64,000 nt of DNA from Panulirus ornatus (GCF_036320965.1 NC_092281.1:10567219-10631218); one strand, 5' to 3'. Shown: positions 10,419 to 21,425, counted from the first letter of the stretch. Numbers and translations are program-made. The notes: generated by a model from the sequence alone, not told the origin.

Positions 10419-11054
10419 CCACCTAATCTCCTCCAGTGGAACTCTTCGGTTCCCCCTGGTGTTTACTATTTCAAATGACCTTCCAGGCCCGGGAGATGAG
10501 GTACCCTGAGTACGAGGTTAGTCCGACCAACCAGCTATACTGTAAAGGCCATCTGTACGCAGGATGGAGGTACGCAACGAGAAGCAAGTCTTAACCACCT
10601 TTATCTGTCGTCTGGGAATTTTCCTAAGCCACGCCACTAGGACCAATTCTCCCTGAATAACACACCGTCAGGCTCACCCTCTTCCACCGAGGAAGGCCTC
10701 CGTGTTCCTCGTCTACTTTACACGACCACCATCGTCTGCAAGAAGCTCCTTTCTTTTCCCCCTTTACCCTATAGCATTGACGCTCTCCATCACACACACA
10801 CACACACCCACACACACACACACACACAGTCAATAGCTTAGGGGACGCGACCTAACAAAATGATGACCGTGTTAATCCCCTGACCTCACTTGCACATCAG
10901 ACACTCCTGTTCATGATTTCCCCAGAGGCCAAGCCACAGGGAAATGACTGTGATTTCCTCGCACGGACCCCTAACCACTCAGTGACTCAGCGTGACCGAG
11001 GATCATGAGGCATCTGACCCAATGTGGGTGTCGCATACGTGCACCGTACACGAC
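10419..11054. other. Unassigned spacer with (CA)n at 10,791-10,828
   Basis: No gene recognised. It contains one interrupted CA microsatellite. The rest is ordinary-complexity sequence without a long frame. Confidence 0.5.
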
Positions 11055-11188
11055 AGTGTGAGCTGCGGTCCACTGCGCACGTCGGTGTAAGCTGCGGTCC
11101 ACTGCGCACGTCAGTGTGAGCTGCGGTGCACTGCGCACGTCGGTGTGAGCTGCGGTGCACTGCGCACGTCGGTGTGAGCTGCGGTGTA
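11055..11188 (+). repeat. 29-bp minisatellite, about 4.6 copies
   Basis: GTGTGAGCTGCGGTGCACTG plus CGCACGTCG recurs every 29 bases (AGCTGCGG at 11,061 and 11,090 and onwards). Confidence 0.92.
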
Positions 11189-11289
11189 TTGACGATGCTG
11201 TTCAGTTTGTCCACCACCTTAAGGTGTACACACAGGGAGGAGGGCCTCTCGTTCATCTGAACCCGTGCACCTTCCTGAGTGTATATAAA

Positions 11290-11326
11290 GTGGGCCCCTC
11301 TTGTTGAGCTTGATATACCAGTCTCA

Positions 11327-11361
<35 letters not shown>

Positions 11362-11385
11362 GGCCCCTCTTGCTGAGGTTGGCGA
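11290..11385. repeat. Short direct repeat around (TA)n
   Basis: GGCCCCTCTTGTTGAGCTTG near 11,294 and GGCCCCTCTTGCTGAGGTTG near 11,362 lie on either side of a (TA)n tract at 11,329-11,358. Confidence 0.8.
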
Positions 11386-11745
11386 GGGGGTCACATTTCC
11401 ATAAATCCCGGATGAAGAAAGGGATCCCGTGTTCATGCTGGCTGAAAACTCTGTCGACTAGATTGGATGCCCTTAAGGTGAGGTGAGGAGGGTGGGGTCG
11501 TCTTGTCTCCGGCTGAGTTATTCCTCCGTGATGGAGGACACGGAGGGTTAGACTGGCGTAGAGGATAACAAGAACCGTGTCTCTCCCTCACGACAACCAC
11601 AGCAGCACCAGGAGTAACCTGGTGTGTCATATTTGCCAGGCCTTGCTCCTTCTATTTGGGTCAGACGACCCTTCGATTTTTTTTCTCTCCGGTTGACTTG
11701 GTGTCAAGAATCATTTAGTTCTGAATGGAACGCAGGGTGTATATC
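11386..11745. other. Unassigned spacer
   Basis: No gene or repeat recognised. Confidence 0.45.

Positions 11746-11791
<46 letters not shown>
11746..11791. repeat. (GT)n microsatellite
   Basis: Pure GT tract of 46 bases. Confidence 0.97.
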
Positions 11792-11794
<3 letters not shown>

Positions 11795-11937
11795 CTATGG
11801 CTCATTGAAACAGTGGCTTTTCAAGCCGATCATGAAGCAGGGGCAGAGGTGGGCATCTGTGATAATCTCGCAAAGTTGTGGATTACCTTAATCGAGGTGT
11901 TATATACGATGGTTCGGATACCAAGCTGTCAAAGAAC

Positions 11938-12586
11938 TTGTACATTTTAGAACCACTTTACGTCTGTGTACACTTTAGGACCACTTTACGTCTATGTACA
12001 CTTTAGAACTACTTTACGCCTGTGTACACTTTAGAACTACTTTATGTCTGTGTACATTTTAGAACCACTTTATGTCTATGTACACTTTAGAACCACTTTA
12101 TGTCTGTGTACACTTTAGAACCACTTTACGTCTGTGTACACTTTAGGACCACTTTACGTCTGTGTACACTTTAGAACTACTTTACGCCTGTGTACACTTT
12201 AGAACTACTTTATGTCTGTGTACACTTTAGAACTACTTTACGTCTGTGTACACTTTAGAACCACTTTACGTCTGTGTACACTTTAGAACCACTTTACGTT
12301 TGTGTACACTTTAGAACCACTTTACGTCTGTGTACACTTTAGAACCACTTTACGTCTGTGTACACTTTAGAACTACTTTATGTCTGTGTACACTTTAGAA
12401 CCACTTTACGTCTGTGTACACTTTAGAGCCACTTTACGTCTGTGTACACTCTAGAACCACTTTATGTCTGTGTACACTTTAGAACTACTTTACGTCTGTG
12501 TACACTTTAGAACTACTGTACGTCTGTGTACACTTTAGAACTACTTTACGTCTGCATACACTTTAAAACCACTTTACGTCTGTGAA
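11938..12586 (+). repeat. 28-bp minisatellite, about 23 copies
   Basis: Unit contains GTACACTTTAGAACCACTTT followed by ACGTCTGT, period 28. Variation is concentrated at a few positions: AACCAC/AACTAC/GACCAC, ACGTC/ATGTC/ACGCC, and CTTT/TTTT/TCTA. As 28 is not a multiple of three, no long frame forms. Confidence 0.97.
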
Positions 12587-12999
12587 GCGGTTTTTTCTTC
12601 AATGGCGTCCATAAAATCTAATAAACTTCAGGGTATTGCGTACATCATCTTAATAAATCATTTATATCGTTCGTTAACCGCGTTCACTCGGAGGTACAGA
12701 AATATAATCAAATCATCATTTACACACCGGCTGGCTATGTCTACGTGCGTTATTTGCTGCGATGATAAATAACTCATTTTTTCAAACGTTTTTTTTTTAT
12801 CTACACAGTTGATTAAATGCGTGTGTAATATAACATGCCAGTGTGTACTTTTCTAAACTCATCTTTGATACGGCCAGATTTCGAAATAAATGTTCACTGT
12901 TACTTGCGCGCGTCTCGTAAATATTGCTCATTTGCATAACTGGAATCTGACGTAATATCATGCCCATCTTTTTCAAACACTCTGTTATTTCAAGCACTG

Positions 13000-13002
<3 letters not shown>
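12587..13002. other. Unassigned AT-rich spacer
   Basis: A 66-residue minus-strand frame has no recognised domain. No RNA or regulatory element seen. Confidence 0.45.
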
Positions 13003-13076
<74 letters not shown>

Positions 13077-13107
13077 TGAGCACACCGAACGCTTACCCCT
13101 CAACTGC

Positions 13108-13165
<58 letters not shown>
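13003..13165. repeat. (TA)n then (AC)n microsatellites
   Basis: Pure AT at 13,003-13,073 and pure AC at 13,111-13,165, separated by about 37 bases of unique sequence. Confidence 0.96.
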
Positions 13166-13169
<4 letters not shown>

Positions 13170-13284
13170 ACATCACTACGCTTTATGGCTGACGGTCCCA
13201 CACAGTGGACGTGGCTGGAATCATAAGTGGTACTGGAACCTCCAGAAAAAGATGTAAGGGACTCCTAAGGCAGGAAGTAAGTTA

Positions 13285-13287
<3 letters not shown>

Positions 13288-13345
<58 letters not shown>
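13288..13345. repeat. (TA)n microsatellite
   Basis: Pure TA of 58 bases. Confidence 0.97.
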
Positions 13346-13347
<2 letters not shown>

Positions 13348-13771
13348 TCATATTCTGGTCCTCAGACATCAAGTATACAAGTAGTGTCGAGTCTTGATGG
13401 TGAAGTAAGTTGCATACGACACCCTGCAATGTATCTTTTCTCTAGAAGTGACGAATTTCCTTGCATTGCGTCGCATGAGTATAATGAACCATACGTCATG
13501 TCCAGGTGTAAGTATGTGTGTGTGTCTATATGGATGACTGTGTGTGATTAACCGGGGTAAATGGTTCGTAGCGAGTTATTACCCACGGTAAACGGCTCGT
13601 AACGATTATCCGTTGCTAGGGCCGAAGAACAGGAAGTTGCAGAGGTGCCATATACTTATTATGACGTTGTAATGGGTCTGTCATTATGGTCGGTTAGTAC
13701 AGTAATAATCTTGTGTCATAAACGTTTACGATCATTGAGGGACTCTTCACATTCTCCCCATTTTTTCCTTT

Positions 13772-13773
<2 letters not shown>
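13346..13773. other. Unassigned spacer
   Basis: A short near-repeat GGTAAATGGTTCGTAGCGA / GGTAAACGGCTCGTAACGA occurs near 13,556-13,606. No gene recognised. Confidence 0.45.

Positions 13774-13863
<90 letters not shown>
13774..13863. repeat. Compound (AT)n-(GT)n microsatellite
   Basis: AT at 13,774-13,826 passes directly into GT at 13,827-13,863. Confidence 0.97.
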
Positions 13864-13865
<2 letters not shown>

Positions 13866-13894
13866 GCAGGTGTAAGGATGGACTGAAAGATGCT

Positions 13895-14115
13895 TTGAGT
13901 TCTCGGGGCTCGAACATGCAGGAGGGTGTGAGGCGTGCAAGGGACAGAGCGAATTGGAGCAATGTGGTATACACGGGACACATGCTCTCAATGACTGAAC
14001 CAGGGTTTATGAACCACGGAAATGTCTGTGGGGCCCGGCTGTGGATGGGAGGTTCTTCTGGTGTCGGTGCAGTATACATGGCAGCAAGAGAGAGAATTTT
14101 CATCTCGAGCCGATC
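13895..14115 (+). mobile_element. Probable LINE 3'-end copy
   Basis: The phrase order GCAGGAGGGTGTGAGGCGTG, GCGAATTGGAGCAATGTGGT, GACTGAACCAGGG, GTCTGTGGGGCC, GGTGTCGGTGCAGTATACAT and GGCAGCAAGAGAGAG matches a sequence I recall as the 3' end of a LINE common in decapod genomes. There is no intact frame. The compound AT/GT tract lies just upstream. The identification rests on memory and needs an alignment. Confidence 0.5.
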
Positions 14116-14223
14116 GCACCATTCCAGGTATATGACGGCATACGGCTGGGCACCGAGTCAGTCAAAGCTTTCTGCGACTAGGAAACGTGTCTTTAGACAC
14201 AGCCCCATTACTGTATGTTTAAC

Positions 14224-14345
14224 TTTACCCCTTGAGCACGACGGTTTGACCCTTGAGCACGACGGTGCGACCCTTGAGCACGACGGTACGACCCTTGAGC
14301 ACGACGGTGCGACCCTTGAGCACGACGGTACGACCCTTGAATACG
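14224..14345 (-). repeat. 21-bp minisatellite family, locus 2
   Basis: About six copies of CTTGAGCACGACGGTGCGAC plus one base, the reverse complement of the unit at 19.8 kb. The unit alternates between GGTGCGA and GGTACGA. Confidence 0.95.
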
Positions 14346-14360
14346 ATGACGTGATCCTGA

Positions 14361-14391
14361 GTCGTGCTCAAGGGTCGCACCGTCTCGCTCA
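14361..14391 (+). repeat. Inverted 21-bp unit closing locus 2
   Basis: GTCGTGCTCAAGGGTCGCAC then CGTC is a unit in the opposite orientation to the array just upstream. The two can pair as a hairpin across about 15 bases of spacer. Confidence 0.9.
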
Positions 14392-14770
14392 AAGAGCTAT
14401 TTCAATTTTGGTTCCCGCTTTTATGTATAGGGGTTTACCGACTTACAGGACACGCCCGGGGAAATAGTGACGAGTCTGCCTCCTTACCCAACATCTCCTA
14501 TTCAACTGCCATTCTTGAGACTGGAGTCAAGTGATCTCCTAATCTCCTCGTGTGAGATGACTATCCTCACATCCCTCGCACCCTCAGCTTGCCTCATGAG
14601 ACGGAGAAATGTCTATATTTGTAATAACAAGGGTTCCTCGAAGCCCAGGGAGGATTTGATGTCTTATTCTACGACATGTTTTCACAGAGCATCTCATCTT
14701 CGCTTCGTCCACGTCTCCACTTGTATCATGAAGGATGGAAGATGCTGAAGGTATCTTCTCTACCATCTTG
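14392..14770. other. Unassigned spacer
   Basis: No gene or repeat recognised. It leads into the 45-bp array. Confidence 0.4.
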
Positions 14771-15090
14771 GCTTCACCTACACCGTGCGGGAGAAGCTGC
14801 CTCCCCACCACCCTGGCTTCACCTACACCGTGCGGGAGAAGCTACCTCCTCACCATCCTAGCTTCACCTACACCGTGCGGGAGAAGCTACCTCCTCACCA
14901 TCCTAGCTTCACCTACACCGTGCGGGAGAAGCTGCCTCGCCACCACCCTGGCTTCACCTACACCGTGCGGGAGAAGCTGCCTCGCCACCACCCTGGCTTC
15001 ACCTACACCGTGCGGGAGAAGCTGCCTCGCCACCACCCTGGCTTCACCTACACCGTGCGGGAGAAGCTACCTCCTCACCATCCTAGCTTC
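14771..15090 (+). repeat. 45-bp minisatellite, 7 copies
   Basis: GCTTCACCTACACCGTGCGG starts at 14,771 and recurs every 45 bases to 15,041. Two subtypes differ at CTGCCTCGCCACCACCCTG versus CTACCTCCTCACCATCCTA. The open frames of 114-122 residues are 15-residue repeats and not convincing proteins. Confidence 0.95.
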
Positions 15091-15391
15091 AGCTGTCCTA
15101 TGAGGAAGATAACCTGCTTTAACAGGTAGGACGTCGGTCGAACATTAAGGTTCCGATCACTGAGGGAGAATGGAGAGGAACCATAGCCACCTACCCGTCC
15201 ATAGACAGACCGTAAGGGTCACGAGTGGACGGTAAAGACCAGATTCTGATCTTCTGTCTAGTACCAGAACGAAAGAGACAGGTTGATTAAAGCCACATGA
15301 GTACGATGAAAGGTCGAGGTCGACACTTGTCTTCCTTCTTTTATGTCTTTGTTTCTCCAACAGGTTGTGCCACTGAGTACACACAGTCGAC
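15091..15391. other. Unassigned spacer
   Basis: No gene or repeat recognised. Confidence 0.4.
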
Positions 15392-15545
15392 GCGTAAACT
15401 CATCTCATCATCGCTGGTAAGTAAACTCCTCTCATAAACGCTGGTAAACTCATCCCACCATCGCTGGTAAACTCATCCCATCATCGCTGGTAAACTCATC
15501 CCATCATCGCTGGTAAACTCATCCCATCATCGCTGGTAAACTCGT
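15392..15545 (+). repeat. 22/23-bp minisatellite
   Basis: CATCGCTGGTAAACTCATCC recurs about six times, with slightly shortened or altered units at the left edge. Confidence 0.92.
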
Positions 15546-15799
15546 CATCGCGATATTCTGGTCATGGGAGTTCAAGATGGCAGTCATTATCATCATCTCT
15601 CCTTTTCACCTGATTTCTTGAGGTGAGAGACCGAGGGCGGGAGGGGCAGTCGTCTCCCGAACTGCTTGCTTGCGTACTGTGCTTCAACGCTATTGATTAT
15701 TGCTTGAGGCAAAGCTTATCAGACCCGGGCACGGCAGCTGACTGACGAACTTGACGAATACCAAGGACGATGGACTACCTACATGTGTCTACATGACGT

Positions 15800-15853
<54 letters not shown>

Positions 15854-16083
15854 TGGAAGGGCGAGCGTACTGTGGTGTCCTTAATATTTAGGTTCGTTAA
15901 ACAAATTTACAGTCGAGGTAGCGCCGTGCGTGACCAGATATTTGTCTGAGCTAACGAGGTGGTAACAGGTTGGTGGCTAGACATGAACCCCATCCCTGCC
16001 ACCATGGTGGACACAGACACGTGTCTGTCTGTGTATGGTATGACACAGACACCATACCGAACCACCATGGTTGACACAGGCTG
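15546..16083. other. Unassigned spacer with (TA)n at 15,802-15,852
   Basis: Apart from the TA tract, no gene or element recognised. A local inverted repeat around ACCACCATGG is visible near 15,990-16,075. Confidence 0.5.
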
Positions 16084-16144
16084 GTGTGTGTGTGTGTGTG
16101 TGTTGGCGGGGCAACTGGGGTTCAAGTGCGAAAGTTATCGCTCG

Positions 16145-16187
<43 letters not shown>

Positions 16188-16369
16188 CGTTGGAGTAATT
16201 ATATAAACAACGAACATGTTTGTAATAGATTAACACTACAGACTAACATACCACCGCTTACATACACGCACGCACATACGCACACAAACGTAAATACACG
16301 AGCACATACATAAGCACACACAAATATGTACACACATAAACACTGTGTACATATAAGTAATCAAACGTA

Positions 16370-16418
<49 letters not shown>
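16084..16418. repeat. Cluster of (GT)n and (AC)n tracts
   Basis: GT at 16,084-16,103 and 16,149-16,186, loosely CA-rich sequence at 16,255-16,345, and AC at 16,373-16,418. Confidence 0.94.
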
Positions 16419-16420
<2 letters not shown>

Positions 16421-16689
16421 TCATAAAACTGAACGAAGAAAATCTAATTTCCAGAGCGCATTTTTCTGCAGTACCCCAGGCTTCTACTGAACTGCGGATG
16501 ATGTAGCTTGTAAGACGTCTGCAGATGTAGCTATTCATACATTCTGATGAGCAGAAGATATCATCGCTGAGTGCACTGCGTTTGCTTATCCTGTCACTAT
16601 GGATCTCAGAATTCTGAAAAGAAACGACTAAAATCACGAGATTCTCGAAGACGTTTCGTCCTGTTAGTCCAATATCCAACACTGGGAAC

Positions 16690-17700
16690 ACATAGGCCTG
16701 CTCTACCCCTGATTAGGGCCTTCGGTTCCAAGCCTATGTCTTTCCACCTGACCCACCCGAGGTTAGATCTTTATTCTCCATTGCCCCTTTCGTTATTTCC
16801 ACTTCCTACACATTCATCCTTTTTTGTCGATCTCTCTTCACTCATCTTCTCTAAATGCCCGAACCATTTGAGCAACCCTCAGTAGCACTGAGCATACTAA
16901 CATACCGTTCCTTCTCACAGTGCAATTTTTCATATGATCTTCCCACCTCGTGCCGGGTATTACCCTCCTCACACACACTCGATTTGAAGAGCATCCCCAT
17001 CTACCACCCTGTGCCTCTCTGCAATCCACAAGGATCCATCTGCTCTCATGTCCACTTTCTGATACCTGAAGCACACCACTTCCTCCAGGCTCTCCCTCAC
17101 TCAAACTCATCCTCATTCAGTCCTCTGTCACACCTACTGCACTTACCGTACTTGTGTTTAAATCTATTCCAAATCTGTTTTCCATTCAACACATTGCTAT
17201 TCTCTATATCCAACCTCTGAAGTGTATCTCTCTAGAGTCTGCACTAGAGCCGTGCTATGTGCAAACAGCAGTTGATTCACCTCCCAACTGCTCCCCCTCT
17301 CTCAAATACTGCACACCTGTTCCAAGCACCAGGACCCTCATAACTTTCACCTCTCTCGTCATCCGGTGAAAAAGCAGATTAAACAGTCATGGCGACATCG
17401 CACGTCCACAACACAGACCCACTGTCATCGGAAACTACCCAACTTCCTCCCTTCCTGCTCATAAAACATGCCTCGCCCTCCTGTTAAAAACTCGTTGGTG
17501 CATCAGACAGTATTTCATTTTCATTTTTCATATCCGTCGCATCTTTCGGAAAGGGACCACTGTCATCCCCCCAATATACGTTTTCATCGGATCCCTAAAC
17601 GACACATGTAAGTCCCATTCTCTCTCCATATATATTTCTCATGTACATTATTAAAAGCAGACACCTGCTCTACACACGCTCTACCTCTTCTTGACACTAC
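16690..17700 (-). pseudogene. Decayed LINE reverse transcriptase, minus strand
   Basis: Reading the minus strand, LINE reverse transcriptase and C-terminal motifs follow in order. There is MSP-stop-LFNLLFHRM at about 17,352-17,398, where the expected W codon TGG is TGA (complement of 17,387-17,389). TREVKVMRVLVLGTGVQYLRE lies at about 17,290-17,352. VNQLLFAHSTALVQ at about 17,238-17,280 stands where FADD is expected, so both catalytic aspartates are gone (CATAGC, complement of 17,253-17,258). SLEEVVCFRYQKVDMRADGS lies near 17,025-17,085, and WFGHLEKMSEER at 16,831-16,866. Frames shift between the motifs. It appears to be the same general family as the 5.3 kb copy but covers the palm and C-terminus. 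It is inactive. Confidence 0.82.
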
Positions 17701-18050
17701 AGTGTTACTCCCCCAAAGTCACCTCTCTCCCATACACTAGACCAGGTACACATCTAAATCTCAGTCATTTTTTGAACATTTGATACTCCTTGCTCTTCAC
17801 CAGTCTTCAGGCTATGAATCTATGATGACACCTAGTACCGGCCGATACTCTCAACACGTTCACATGTAAATAGCTCTCCCTTGTACATTCGTCAGTTTAG
17901 CATATATGTTATCAATGCTCGTAAATCCTCCACTACAGTCACCAAGACCTATAACTAATCTTGAATCACGTATTCCACGCCGTTCTTCCTCTCTTGGGAC
18001 GCAACAGAATACGCTTACCCTGTTCTTATCCACACCACGAACCCCATAAT
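17701..18050. other. Possible upstream LINE remnant, minus strand
   Basis: The sequence continues the pyrimidine-rich character of the LINE antisense strand, but I could not confirm individual fingers-domain motifs. Confidence 0.3.
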
Positions 18051-18165
18051 AATTATAATGATAATAGTAATTATCATTATTATTATCATTATTGAAATTA
18101 TTATTACTATTATGAACGATAATGATATTATCATAATTAACATATCAGTAATAAAAAATTGTACT
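18050..18165. repeat. ATT/ATA-rich trinucleotide-like region
   Basis: Irregular AAT/ATT triplets on both strands, for example ATTATTATTATC and its complement-like partner. Confidence 0.85.
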
Positions 18166-19417
18166 CAATTAACCATCAAAATAATAAACAGAGGCAGGGG
18201 CTTAGGTTAGCTGTGTGAAATGTCAACAAATATGACCTCAGGTCATAGTTCAGACAGGCTTCAGCGGCGTTACTGGTGATCAACTCCGAGAGAAAATGAG
18301 GTGATCTCTTACAGAATCATCCATCCATCATCTCTCTAAAACTTCGGTTCGAGAGATTTTCTAAACGTCAGCCAATGAGAGACCATTAAACCCCCCCACG
18401 AAGGAGTCCATGTTACGTGCCGGATCCCAGCGACGAACTGGTGACCAGCCTTGATCAAGAACCACAAGGACATCGTTCCTGTAATGAGTCCCGACTTACT
18501 TGTCTTAGTGACGTGTAAGACGTTCCAAATCCGAACATATATTTTTTTTTGGGGGGAGCAGACGTCGGTGGCAGACGCCGAGTGACGACGGCGCCTCTGT
18601 AAGTGAGGGGATGATCATGTGTGTTGAGACAGACAGAGACAGACACACGCACTGCACAGCGGCAGGGGGGCGGGCGGCGGCCAACCGGCCAACCAGCCAA
18701 CCTCGCGTCACTGGAGTCTTGCATTTTGCACGAGTGATTTGTGCACACGTTGGAGGATGACACTGGACACAGTTCCTCTCTGCCGAAGACGGAGTTCCTG
18801 TGAGGAAGCCGTCCTGGACGACATAAGGGTCCTGTGATGGTCTGCGTCATGGCCTGAGAGCGTGTGTCGTACCCCACAAGGAAGACCTTCTTCAGGGCGG
18901 TGATATAACTTGATGATGTCGGCCTCGGACACTCGTAGGGGCCTCAAGACTAACCAAGCAACCCACCCGAGTACAATGCTCTTCGTTATTCTTAGCACAC
19001 ACTATTGGGGGTTGTGTTATTCTATGGCCTTTGAAGTCTGGCTTGACTTTTAAAGTGTGGCGTAGGTAAATATAGATTGTGGAAGCTTAATTTTACTATA
19101 TCTGGTCGTCGGGGCATTAGTCTGGTGATGCATCTGTCTGTCTGTCTCTCTCTCTCTGTCTGTCTGTGTCCACCTGATGTGTACAGTCCTGGTGGGCTAC
19201 GAAGAGTATAATCCACGCGAGTCTTGCACGTCTGTACATCGTGTTTATGCGAGAAGTCTTTCTTGTGAATTCTGTTTCTTTTTTTTTTCTTACGTCCTTA
19301 TAATTCATGTATGTCTTGTCTGTGTGAGCATGGTGCCTGCAGGTCTAGTCTGTGTGGGTCTAAACCATGTTACTGGAGTCTTTGTGAGAAGTCTGAAAAA
19401 ACTGCTTCAACCTTTCA

Positions 19418-19423
<6 letters not shown>
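18166..19423. other. Unassigned spacer with short (CTGT/CT) run near 19,133-19,165
   Basis: A minus-strand frame of 140 residues (18,455-18,877) has no recognised domain and overlaps two others. No gene is supported. Confidence 0.5.

Positions 19424-19484
<61 letters not shown>
19424..19484. repeat. (GT)n microsatellite
   Basis: Pure GT tract of 61 bases. Confidence 0.97.
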
Positions 19485-19485
<1 letters not shown>

Positions 19486-19776
19486 CACGTCTCTGGTCTG
19501 CTCGAGCGAGGTAAATCTCTTTGTACGACTAACATGGTCAACACGTCTTCCATACCAGCCACTCCTCTCGCTCCGGCGGACTGGAATTCTTTGACGAAAA
19601 TGCCATCTGAGCAACATACCTCGTGAGCATGTGAGTGAGCCAAGTAAGAGAGAGAGAAAAAATATATATATCTATCTAGATCAAAGGCCCTCGGCATTCT
19701 TAGATGCGATGACCCCCCGCTACCTTTGAACGCAAGGTTGCAAGTGACCCTGAACCTTAAAACATCATACCTAAGG

Positions 19777-20238
19777 GTCGTACCGTTGTGCTCAAGGGTC
19801 GTATCGTCGTGCTCAAGGGTCGTATCGTCGTGCTCAAGGGTCGAACCGTTGTGCTCAAGGGTCGTACCGTCGTGCTCAAGGGTCGTACCGTCGTGCTCAA
19901 GGGTCGTACCGTCGTGCTCAAGGGTCGTACCGTCGTGCTCAAGGGTCGTACCGTTGTGCTCAAGGGTCGTACCGTCATGCTCAAGGGTCGTACCGTCGTG
20001 CTCAAGGGTCGTATCGACGTGCTCAAGGGTCGTATTGTGGTGCTCAAGGGTCGTACCGTCGTGCTCAAGTGTCATATCGACGTGCTCAAGGGTCGTATTG
20101 TGGTGCTCAAGGGTCGTACCGTCGTGCTCAAGTGTCATACCGTCGTGCTCAAGGGTCGTACCGTCGTGCTCAAGTGTCATATCGACGTGCTCAAGGGTCG
20201 TATTGTGGTGCTCAAGGGTCGTACCGTCGTGCCCAAGG
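19777..20238 (+). repeat. 21-bp minisatellite family, locus 3, about 22 copies
   Basis: Unit contains CTCAAGGGTCGTACCGTC with period 21. Variants include TATCGTC, TATCGAC, TATTGTGG, GAACCGTT and AGTGTCATA. The last third shows a longer rhythm, with CTCAAGTGTCAT units near 20,066, 20,129 and 20,171. Long frames on both strands (231 residues minus, 198 plus) are artefacts of a period divisible by three. Confidence 0.97.
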
Positions 20239-20752
20239 AACTACAATAACGCACGTATATCTCACGACTTAAAATTATATATTTCATGCCAATTCATTGT
20301 TGCCAATTTCCCATATTTCTAGTTTTCATCATTGGCTCTACATAACCCAACCCTCTTTTATGCAGGCTAAAAATATCCTCTCAATATCTCGTGTTTATGT
20401 CAAACGATCCATTTCAATAGTATGTTGCAAAATTTCTTATGTACAGCGCTACTTTGGCCGGTAAAAGTGCGTATTTTTCAGACTTGAATGTTGAAAGATA
20501 AAAGAAAATAAAAAAAGGATATTGCTGTTATTCATATGATAATGATAGGCCAGATATAATAAATGAATTAAAGGAATAAACAAGTATGAAGGAGACGGTG
20601 TGTGTTCACGCCATCAACCGGGCCTTGAACAAAGTGGTTGGCCAGATAATTATTTTTCTTTTTTTCTTTTTTTTTCGTGGTAGTTGAGACGGTACTGGCA
20701 ATTGAATGCCCTGATAATCAAGGCCATCGTGTACACGGTACATATACCGGTA
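20239..20752. other. Unassigned AT-rich spacer
   Basis: Contains a poly-T run near 20,650-20,675. No gene recognised. Confidence 0.45.
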
Positions 20753-20855
20753 TATATATATATATATTTCTTGTATCTCCCTTGATAATGATGTGATCAT
20801 TACACGAAAGTGCACTTGTGAACTTATCGTGTTTCACTTCCCCGTGGACTCATAG

Positions 20856-20858
<3 letters not shown>
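20753..20858 (+). mobile_element. Short TA-bracketed repeat
   Basis: About 90 bases (TTTCTTGTATCTCCCTTGAT ... GTGGACTCATAGGAATA) between a short TA run (20,753-20,766) and the large TA array at 20,859. I recall this wording as recurring in decapod genomic sequence. Only one copy is present here, so within-window support is limited to its TA brackets. Confidence 0.4.

Positions 20859-20935
<77 letters not shown>
20859..20935. repeat. (TA)n microsatellite between the short repeat and the SINE tail
   Basis: Pure TA of 77 bases. On the minus strand it forms the 3' tail of the SINE at 20,936-21,095. Confidence 0.97.
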
Positions 20936-20937
<2 letters not shown>

Positions 20938-21095
20938 CCATAATCTAAAGAAATTATACATTCGTCGACTTCCCCCCGTGGAAGCATGAACAGTTGCCTT
21001 ACCTATCGGCCGTCTGCCCAGCCCGAGATTTCGAACCGTTGCAAGACTGTGCGTGATTCACAGTCAGGTACGCGAACCACTATACCACGGAAACT
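20936..21095 (-). mobile_element. tRNA-His-like SINE
   Basis: On the minus strand the head begins at about 21,095 with AGTTTCCGTGGTATAGTGGT. An A-box-like TATAGTGGTTCG lies at 21,073-21,084 and a B-box-like GGTTCGAAATC at 21,027-21,037. Between them the loop CTGTGAA, with anticodon GTG (histidine), sits in a stem with four of five pairs (CCTGA/TCACG). The acceptor stem does not close and the B box has an extra A, so this is not a working tRNA. A body of about 90 bases follows (CTCGGGCTGGGCAGACGGCC..) and runs into (TA)n. The SINE call is an inference from the tRNA-like head plus unrelated body and simple tail. Confidence 0.7.
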
Positions 21096-21229
21096 TCCCG
21101 TGAGCCATCTAATTTGGCCCCATCTTGCCCAGAATGAACCAACTGGTTCATTGACGCTGAAACGCCACTAGATTTGTGGCTGTGCGAGAGGTAAGAACCT
21201 TACATCAGAAGCAATGGTAGGCCACACGA

Positions 21230-21425
21230 TTGAGGAAATGTCACAGAGAACTCTAGCTATGTTCTATTATAGTGGCTGTGGCTAGGTTAAATCATGAGAG
21301 TGGTGGCCATGTTATATCACAGGATTGTAGCATAATCATATCATAGGGTTGTAGCTATGTTATAAGTCTTTAACTACAGCATAGCACCTTACGTACATCA
21401 AAGGACTGTGGCTATGTTACAACAC
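21230..21425. repeat. Imperfect tandem motif around GTGGCTATGTTATA
   Basis: Five or six degenerate copies of (T)GTGGCTATGTTA, TTGTAGCTATGTTATA and similar at irregular spacings of about 30-55 bases. Confidence 0.6.

Noticed and set aside
14224..14391. Homology of all 21-bp arrays in the window
   Set aside because: The arrays at 28.8-29.1 kb and 62.95-63.29 kb also have 21-bp units, but their sequences (ACACGAAACATT and ACACAGTGTGTAAATCC) are unrelated to CTCAAGGGTCG.
14735..15129. Possible repetitive secreted peptide from the 45-bp array
   Set aside because: Two frames are equally open and neither has a signal peptide or cleavage-site pattern. A simple minisatellite is the sufficient explanation.
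18455..18877. 140-residue minus-strand frame as a gene
   Set aside because: Overlaps two other frames and includes a homopolymer-derived segment. No domain recognised.
19485..20322. Frames of 103-231 residues over the 21-bp array at 19.8 kb
   Set aside because: Repeat artefact on both strands. The unit also occurs at other loci with a 25-bp form that would break coding.
21027..21095. Functional tRNA-His gene
   Set aside because: The acceptor stem does not pair, the B box has an extra base, and SINE-like sequence follows directly.
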